Positions 58,745 through 64,000 of a stretch of DNA of 64,000 nt are shown one piece after another. Under the pieces are notes generated by a model. That model was not told where the DNA came from, ran no database searches, and saw nothing but the letters and a program-made list of their open reading frames with translations. The stretch is from Nibrella saemangeumensis. GTDB lineage: Bacteria; Bacteroidota; Bacteroidia; Cytophagales; Spirosomataceae. A program made the translations under genes and the position numbers. The stretch covers positions 310,001 through 374,000 of the forward strand of contig NZ_BAABHD010000029.1 of NCBI RefSeq assembly GCF_039541915.1. The letters are read 5' to 3'. How positions within the stretch are numbered: position 1 is the first letter of the stretch; the number at the start of each line of letters is the position of its first letter.

Positions 58745-60174
58745 TGAATTTTGCAGATACGTTACATACCAACCCAATCTTTGAGCAGATTGCCCGGCAG
58801 GCGGCCGTGCTGAACGTGCAAGCGTATGTGATCGGCGGCTTTGTGCGCGATCTGGTCCTGAAACGCCCCTCCAAAGACATTGATGTTGTCTGTCTCGGCA
58901 GCGGCATCGAACTGGCCGAAGCAGTTGGGCAGGCGTTTGCCGTGCCGGTGACGGTGTTCAAAAACTTCGGGACGGCCATGCTCCAGGTCGATGACTGGGA
59001 AGTTGAATTTGTCGGTGCCCGTAAGGAATCATACCGCGCTGACTCCCGGAAGCCCATCGTGGAAAACGGCAGTCTGGCCGACGACCAGAACCGCCGGGAC
59101 TTCACCATCAACGCTATGGGCATCAGCCTCAACGAAGGTAGTTTTGGGCAGTTGCTCGATCCATTCGATGGTATTTCCGATCTGAAACGGAAACTAATCC
59201 GGACACCCTTAGAGCCCACCATCACGTTTTCTGACGATCCGTTGCGCATGATGCGGGCCATCCGGTTTGCGTCGCAACTCAACTTTGATATAGAACCCAA
59301 CACCTTTGATGCCATCATCCAGATGAAAGAGCGGATTGGGATTGTATCAAAAGAGCGGATAACCGACGAGCTGAACAAGATCATTCTGTCACCGACCCCC
59401 TCGTACGGCTTTAAGCTACTGTACCATGCCGGTCTGCTGGAATCTATATTTCCGGAGTTGCTGGAACTCAAAGGCGTGGAAACCATTGAAGGCAAAGGGC
59501 ACAAAGATAATTTCTACCATACGCTGCAGGTGCTCGACAACGTAGCCACTCGCTCTGATGACCTGTGGCTCCGCTGGGCTGCCATTTTGCACGATATTGC
59601 CAAACCGGCTACCAAACGCTTTGACCCGAAAGTGGGCTGGACCTTCCACGGCCACGAAGACCTGGGAGCCCGTATGGTGCCGACGATCTTCCGCAACCTG
59701 AAACTGCCGCTGAACGAAAAAATGCGGTTTGTAAAAAAGCTCGTGCGGCTGCACCTGCGCCCGATTGCGCTCGTTAAAGAAACCATCACCGATTCGGCAC
59801 TCCGGCGGTTGCTGGTGGAAGCTGGTGAGGATCTGGAACCCCTGCTGGCCCTCTGCCGCGCCGATATTACCTCGAAGAATTACGAAAAAGTGCAAAAGCA
59901 CCTTCGGAATTTCGATAAGGTCGAGCGAAAACTGCATGATTTGGAAGAACGCGATAAACTACGCAATTTCCAGCCCGTAATCACGGGGGAACTCATCATG
60001 GAGACCTTTGGCCTGAAGCCTTCCCGCGAAGTTGGTGAGATCAAAGAAACCGTTCGCGAAGCCATTCTGGAGGGAACCGTGCCGAACACGCTCGAAGCGG
60101 CTTACCCGTTTATGGTTGAAGAAGGCCGGAAGCGGGGGCTGGCAGTGGTGAAGAAGCTGGCCGTTGGGAGTTAG
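58744..60174 (+). CDS. cca: CCA-adding tRNA nucleotidyltransferase with HD domain
   Basis: A 476-residue class II nucleotidyltransferase. The polymerase head has AYVIGGFVRDLVLKRPSKDI with metal Asp pair D45 and D47, FVGARKESYR and LADDQNRRDFTINAMG; the neck and the RNA-binding body follow with DDPLRMMRAIRFASQL. A C-terminal HD domain is present (AILHDIAKPATK, FHGHEDLGARM). It adds CCA to tRNA 3' ends. It overlaps the Sua5-like gene by one base. Possible alternatives (poly(A) polymerase) share the fold, but the HD-type CCA enzyme is the usual one in this phylum. Confidence 0.9.
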   Translation: MNFADTLHTNPIFEQIARQAAVLNVQAYVIGGFVRDLVLKRPSKDIDVVCLGSGIELAEAVGQAFAVPVTVFKNFGTAMLQVDDWEVEFVGARKESYRADSRKPIVENGSLADDQNRRDFTINAMGISLNEGSFGQLLDPFDGISDLKRKLIRTPLEPTITFSDDPLRMMRAIRFASQLNFDIEPNTFDAIIQMKERIGIVSKERITDELNKIILSPTPSYGFKLLYHAGLLESIFPELLELKGVETIEGKGHKDNFYHTLQVLDNVATRSDDLWLRWAAILHDIAKPATKRFDPKVGWTFHGHEDLGARMVPTIFRNLKLPLNEKMRFVKKLVRLHLRPIALVKETITDSALRRLLVEAGEDLEPLLALCRADITSKNYEKVQKHLRNFDKVERKLHDLEERDKLRNFQPVITGELIMETFGLKPSREVGEIKETVREAILEGTVPNTLEAAYPFMVEEGRKRGLAVVKKLAVGS

Positions 60175-60210
60175 CAGCAGGCAGTTCTCAGTCAACAGCG
60201 GGCATTAGTT
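60166..60210. repeat. Repeat-family segment after cca
   Basis: Downstream of and overlapping the cca stop, AGCAGCAGGCAGTTCTCAGT shares GGCAGTTCTCAGT (60180-60192) with the reverse complement of 17795-17807 in lptE. It looks like a single arm of the CAGTAGGCAG-type repeat. Confidence 0.6.
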
Positions 60211-60244
60211 AGTAAAAACAAAAGCAGTCTTTTAACTTCTGATA

Positions 60245-60448
60245 ATGGATAATAGCAGTTTCCGGCGCTTTTTTGGCGCACTTCTGACAATTTTAGGTAC
60301 GATTGTGGTTCTTTTTGCCTGCGTGGCATTCCTTTCCGACAATAATCCGATTATGGGTATGCGGATTACCAAGTGGGAGTCGCTCTTTCCTTTTTTTGTG
60401 GGGCTGGTTTTCCTGCTCTCCGGCATCAACCTGATCCGGCAGCTGTAA
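60245..60448 (+). CDS. Small two-helix membrane protein
   Basis: A 67-residue membrane protein with two helices (about 8-30 and 44-64: FFGALLTILGTIVVLFACVA and LFPFFVGLVFLLSGINLI). The short linker is NNPIMGMRITKWE. No family is recognised. It ends 8 bp before the convergent M23 gene. The hydrophobic pattern, start and stop are consistent with a real gene. Confidence 0.65.
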   Translation: MDNSSFRRFFGALLTILGTIVVLFACVAFLSDNNPIMGMRITKWESLFPFFVGLVFLLSGINLIRQL

Positions 60449-60456
60449 AGCCATAG

Positions 60457-61278
60457 TTAGGGCATTACCTGAGCCACCACCAGCCAGTCGTAGGTATTGC
60501 GCGGTTCGGGTAGCCCATTCGGCAAGATCCGGAGATACATCAGGTGGAGATGGGTGGGGGATCGGGTTTTGAAGGCATTATACCCCGTGCGCCCCACTTC
60601 CGCAATTTTCTGTCCGGCTTTTACCCACTGCCCCGGCAGGACCTCAACGGCATTGTTGTGGGCGTAGTAAAACAGGCCGTGCTGCAGCGGATCGTATAGC
60701 CAGATCCAGTTGCCACCCCGGTACTCACTCCCCGGCAGCCACGCCGTTTCAATACCGATAACTAGCCCACTGGTCATCGCCAGTACGTCCACAGGCTGAC
60801 CGGTCCGGTCTTCGATACTATCCTGATCCCGGTCGCGAACAAAGATATCCTGGGCGGGGTGGCTTCCCTGCACGTTGAAGTCGAACAGATCGAAGCCGCG
60901 GGCCCGGTACCCTTCTCCCCGGCTTCCGCCAATAGAGCTTGCCGAATGCCCCCGTAATGGAAACACAAAGGGAGAAACCGGCTTGTGCAGGCTGTCTGAG
61001 TTGACAACTGAACTATCCGATTGCAAAGATTCAACAGAAGGGAAGCGGCTCCGCAGCGCCCGCATAATGGCACTGAAGCGGGTACGAGCCGAATCGGGTG
61101 AGATACTCTGTTCCCGAATATGCGTGTACAGGGCCTGAAAATCCTGACACAAATTATAGACGGTTTCCTCGGGATTATTTGATAATCTGACCTGAGCGGC
61201 AAGGTCACCTCCGCTCAGCAGCCAGAGTAAACACAAGAGACCTGCACATCGCCTGACCAAATATGAATCTGCCTTCAC
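60457..61278 (-). CDS. Secreted M23-family metallopeptidase
   Basis: A 273-residue secreted protein with an N-terminal signal (CAGLLCLLWLLSGGDLAAQ). The LytM/M23 domain has H140 and D144 in GSHPAQDIFV, H207 in YYAHNN and the H-x-H pair H243/H245 in PTHLHLMYL, all zinc ligands of the family. These endopeptidases cut peptide cross-links in peptidoglycan and are used in wall growth or as amidase activators. An Arg/Ser-rich helix precedes the catalytic domain. Confidence 0.85.
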   Translation of the reverse strand: MKADSYLVRRCAGLLCLLWLLSGGDLAAQVRLSNNPEETVYNLCQDFQALYTHIREQSISPDSARTRFSAIMRALRSRFPSVESLQSDSSVVNSDSLHKPVSPFVFPLRGHSASSIGGSRGEGYRARGFDLFDFNVQGSHPAQDIFVRDRDQDSIEDRTGQPVDVLAMTSGLVIGIETAWLPGSEYRGGNWIWLYDPLQHGLFYYAHNNAVEVLPGQWVKAGQKIAEVGRTGYNAFKTRSPTHLHLMYLRILPNGLPEPRNTYDWLVVAQVMP

Positions 61279-61366
61279 TCATTTACTGTATTTAGGGCCA
61301 AAAATACAGAAAGATGGGCCTTAATGTAAAGCATGGCTCCTCAGGAAAAGAGAAATAGTTTTTAAC

Positions 61367-62059
61367 CTAAAATTGGCTGCCGTCCGGACAGGTGATGCGA
61401 TAGAAGGTATAGAAGAGGCTTATACCCGTGTAGGTATAATGATCTTTAAGCGACGGGTTACCTTGTTGAAATTTATCCCGGTTGGTTGCATCGCCCAGGC
61501 CGTCGAGGTAATCGTTGTTGGTAAAACGCGTGCCAAACTCGAAGCCCACGCTCCAGGGAAGCTTAAATTCGTATTTGATGCCCACGCCCAGGGGATAGGC
61601 AATCTTGCCGGATATCCCTTTGGACCGGTCAACACGATCCCGGGGGTTTACGTTGTACAGTGCTACGCCACCGAACACGTAGGGCGTCCAGTTTTTAATT
61701 TTCCGAAGCGGCTTGTAGTCCAGAAAATTGTATTCCAGATCAATGGATGCCTCACCCACGCTGGTCTTGAAATCATAATTTCTGGCCTGCTGAAACGGAT
61801 CATTCGACCGGCTGTCAGAGGCTCCAAATTGACCAATCAGACCACTGGCCCGCAGCGACAGTGAGGGCGTAGCGTTATACCGGAAGAATAACTGGCCGGC
61901 AGGCCGATAAAATAGCGGGTTCAAGGCCGGTGCCACGTCACCTTTGTACAGGATTCCGCCCAAACTCCCTCCCAGCTCCACTTTCTGTGCTTTTGTGGTA
62001 ACACTGACAAAAAGCCCGGCTATAAGAAACCAGGCTGTAAATTTCGGATATGACTTCAC
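61367..62059 (-). CDS. Outer membrane beta-barrel protein (DUF6089-like)
   Basis: A 230-residue predicted barrel with a signal peptide (FLIAGLFVSVTTKAQ). It shows alternating strand pattern with turns such as GGSLGGILYKGDVAPALNPL, RYNATPSLSLRASGLIGQFG and GVGIKYEFKLPWSVGFEFGT, ending in THYTYTGISLFYTF-like strands. This resembles the DUF6089 small barrels that are abundant in Bacteroidota. Function unknown. It forms a tandem pair with the similar but larger gene just upstream. Confidence 0.75.
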   Translation of the reverse strand: MKSYPKFTAWFLIAGLFVSVTTKAQKVELGGSLGGILYKGDVAPALNPLFYRPAGQLFFRYNATPSLSLRASGLIGQFGASDSRSNDPFQQARNYDFKTSVGEASIDLEYNFLDYKPLRKIKNWTPYVFGGVALYNVNPRDRVDRSKGISGKIAYPLGVGIKYEFKLPWSVGFEFGTRFTNNDYLDGLGDATNRDKFQQGNPSLKDHYTYTGISLFYTFYRITCPDGSQF

Positions 62060-62147
62060 GCTTGTTTATTCTGTTGCTTCAAAGATAACACCTATATAGG
62101 CTGATTAGCAACTCCTGTCTATTCCGGGATCGCTGTCCTCCGGTCCC

Positions 62148-63125
62148 TTACTTGACGGGTGGGCATTTGATCCGACCCGGAATTATGTAATGAATCTGAA
62201 TGCTGGTCAGCAGGTACGAATCCTGTAACATGCCCTTCACCCCACGTGGCACATCTGGGGGGTTTCCACCAGCCGCCAATGCCTGTGCCAATTCAGCGCT
62301 ACGGTCTCTGTTCTTACGGGCGGCAATCGGCTCCAGACGGCGATCTGACATATCTCTTGCTACCTGGTTCTGGAGGATCGACGGATCAGGGTAGGGCCCT
62401 CCCACATCGTCCAGGTAATCGGTTGGGGTATAGCGGTACCCAATCTCAGCCGCGATGTCAAAATTATCGTTGAATTTATAACGCACACCCACCCCAACCG
62501 GAATCGCCAGCGTCACCAGCGAATACGGCTTGGGATAACCCGGTTGTCCCTGTCCTTCCGTTCCGAGTGGCTGTAATTTCACCCATTGCTGACCTTCTGC
62601 ATCCGGATTCGTTCCACCACCCACCGGGGTGCGGGCTTCGGGGCTATGAGCCAGTAAGGCCAGACCGGCAAACAGATAAGGAGACCATTTTGTCCGCAGA
62701 TTGGCGGTGCGGCCATCGCCAAAAACCTGGTAAATTCCCGTAAGGGCAAACTCCTTCAGGTCATTACGAAAGTGCAGGTTCCGAACAAACTGAACCGCCC
62801 CATTATCTATATTATTTTTGTTAAACGTGTAATCATCGCCGGCTATTCTGGCCCAAGTAAAGGAAGCTCTGGCCGCAAAATTCGGCGTAAACTGCCGGGT
62901 ATACGCCAGACTGGCATTCCAGCGGGGCATAATGTAAGTGGATCTGATTACCTTCCGGTATCCCGCCAGATCTCCGTAATAATGCGACGTTCCAACGCCC
63001 AATCCTACTTTGGAGTATGGTAGAAATTGCTTATTCATCCGGCGCTGCGCAAATCCGTCCTGCAGACTTCCACCCAACAGCAGTGCCGTCAGAACACCCG
63101 ATGCAACAAGGTGAGTATGTTTCAT
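62148..63125 (-). CDS. Outer membrane beta-barrel protein (DUF6089-like), larger copy
   Basis: A 325-residue relative of the barrel at 61367. Signal peptide (LVASGVLTALLLGGSLQDGFAQ), then strand-turn repeats (GVGTSHYYGDLAGYRKV, YTRQFTPNFAARASFTWA, PVGVGVRYKFNDNFDIAAEI) and YRYTPTDYLDDVGGPYPDP, which has the counterpart FTNNDYLDGLGD in the smaller copy. A long loop (about 255-300) rich in charged residues and Ala is unique to this copy. It is 88 bp upstream of the smaller gene on the same strand. Confidence 0.78.
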   Translation of the reverse strand: MKHTHLVASGVLTALLLGGSLQDGFAQRRMNKQFLPYSKVGLGVGTSHYYGDLAGYRKVIRSTYIMPRWNASLAYTRQFTPNFAARASFTWARIAGDDYTFNKNNIDNGAVQFVRNLHFRNDLKEFALTGIYQVFGDGRTANLRTKWSPYLFAGLALLAHSPEARTPVGGGTNPDAEGQQWVKLQPLGTEGQGQPGYPKPYSLVTLAIPVGVGVRYKFNDNFDIAAEIGYRYTPTDYLDDVGGPYPDPSILQNQVARDMSDRRLEPIAARKNRDRSAELAQALAAGGNPPDVPRGVKGMLQDSYLLTSIQIHYIIPGRIKCPPVK

Positions 63126-63238
63126 AAAAATTGGTAGATCCTGTTTCCGTAACGTAAGACCGATTATAGAACCGGCCTATTCACGAAACGGCTGAGTTTT
63201 TGATTTATTGGAACAGCGCCCGTAAAATTAGTCAGAAC

Positions 63239-64000
63239 TTAATTTCTAATGTCGAAACCCCAATTGAGTTTACTGCGCAGGGTGTTCAGGAAATTGTCGG
63301 CGTTTAGTTTTACCAGTCGGGCACAGAATGTCTCTTTCTGCACACTCAGCCGCGTCGACACATCAACCGTACGGGACCGTGAGTCCAGTGCAGCCAGAAA
63401 GCTTCCGCTCCGGCTCTCTACCTCAAAGGATAACCGACAGGTATCCATTACCACCATTGGCCGAACGTTCAGGTTGTGCGGACTCACCGGCGTAACTATG
63501 AAGTTGTTGGTATGCGGCAGCAGCACCGGTCCTCCGCAACTCAGGGAATACCCAGTTGAGCCCGTTGGCGTGGATATGATCAGGCCATCGGCCCAGTAAG
63601 AGTTCAGAAACTCACCATCAATGTAGGTATGCACCGTAATCATAGAAGACGTTTCGGTGCGGGTAATGGTGAAATCGTTCAGGCCGAACGGCAGCCCATC
63701 GAACACATCCCGGTCAGACTGCACACTTACCAGGGAACGCTCATCAATGGAATACTGCGTATTGAAGAGGGCGTGCAGCATGGCACTGATCTCATTGGGC
63801 GAGACCGTCGCCAGAAAGCCCAGCCTTCCGGTGTTGATCCCGACAATGGGCGTCTGGCGGGCTCCTACGTGCGTAACCACCTCCAGCAGGGTGCCGTCCC
63901 CGCCCAGACTGAAAGCAAAGTCGGCGTCGAAAACGCCCTGGGGTGTATAATAGGTATGCTGGCTGCTGTGTTGGATTCCGGCCGATTCGAGGACCTGGCG
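63239..64000 (-). CDS. nadK: NAD kinase, 5' end outside the window
   Basis: At least 253 codons; the frame is open to the right edge. It contains the diagnostic FSLGGDGTLLEVVTHVG (GGDGT, the ATP-NAD loop), VGINTGRLGFLATVSPNEI (NTGRLGFL), and later LIISTPTGSTGYSLSCGGPV with the S-T-P-T-G-S-T-A/G-Y motif. It phosphorylates NAD to NADP. The GTG at 63880 is not the start, as GGDGT lies upstream of it. Confidence 0.93.
   Translation of the reverse strand, partial: RQVLESAGIQHSSQHTYYTPQGVFDADFAFSLGGDGTLLEVVTHVGARQTPIVGINTGRLGFLATVSPNEISAMLHALFNTQYSIDERSLVSVQSDRDVFDGLPFGLNDFTITRTETSSMITVHTYIDGEFLNSYWADGLIISTPTGSTGYSLSCGGPVLLPHTNNFIVTPVSPHNLNVRPMVVMDTCRLSFEVESRSGSFLAALDSRSRTVDVSTRLSVQKETFCARLVKLNADNFLNTLRSKLNWGFDIRN

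Noticed and set aside
1..64000. tRNA or rRNA genes
   Set aside because: No cloverleaf pattern or rRNA sequence was recognised in the gaps by eye; a dedicated search could still find one.

Overview
The window reads as a chromosomal segment of a Bacteroidota member, most likely order Cytophagales and plausibly family Spirosomaceae (inference; no rRNA gene is present to settle it). The signs are TAnnTTTG-type -7 promoter elements in front of several genes, type IX secretion C-terminal sorting domains, SusC-like carboxypeptidase-regulated outer membrane proteins, a Bacteroidota-type ileS, LytS/LytTR two-component genes, and the block miaB - sigma54 activator - lptE - TPR protein - secG.

Layout. 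1-6000: end of a peroxiredoxin, a methyltransferase, a TetR regulator with an NmrA-like reductase, the cysE-cysK cysteine operon on the minus strand, and a secreted PQQ-type sugar dehydrogenase. 6000-9300: a gap rich in hairpins, then an overlapping operon of a histidine kinase whose membrane domain has the plant ethylene-receptor signature, a CheY/Rcp1-like regulator and ogt, followed by a hydrolase. 9300-19700: alaA, a queuosine-precursor transporter, a SpoU rRNA methylase divergent from a TamA-like barrel, then the miaB-to-secG block. 19700-25200: eboC, eboD, eboE and eboF-like genes (the EDB/ebo metabolite-export cluster), interrupted by one antisense gene. 25200-27900: a decayed AT-richer island with a frameshifted antitoxin, a truncated VapC toxin, and an IS630-family element inside a nuclease-like gene that can be restored exactly by removing it. 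28000-38400: hydrolase, lipoprotein, small secreted protein, LytS/LytTR pair, outer membrane receptor, cytochrome c-fused sugar dehydrogenase and OsmC. 38500-53500: ileS, a GH9 cellulase, two metallophosphatases, DUF72 protein, menA, glutathione peroxidase and argS. 53500-64000: a large unknown secreted protein, a GH13 amylase, a DUF433/DUF5615 toxin-antitoxin pair, a degenerate Sua5-like protein with cca, an M23 peptidase, two outer membrane barrels and the start of nadK.

Three things stand out. First is the ethylene-receptor-like kinase operon. Second is the partial ebo cluster. Third is a family of low-complexity palindromic repeats: these form perfect hairpins of 24-27 bp between genes and also appear in frame inside ileS and in the signal-peptide region of lptE, which recalls the Rickettsia palindromic elements. 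The decayed toxin-antitoxin/IS630 island also carries two in-frame A AAA AAG heptamers that could support -1 frameshifting.
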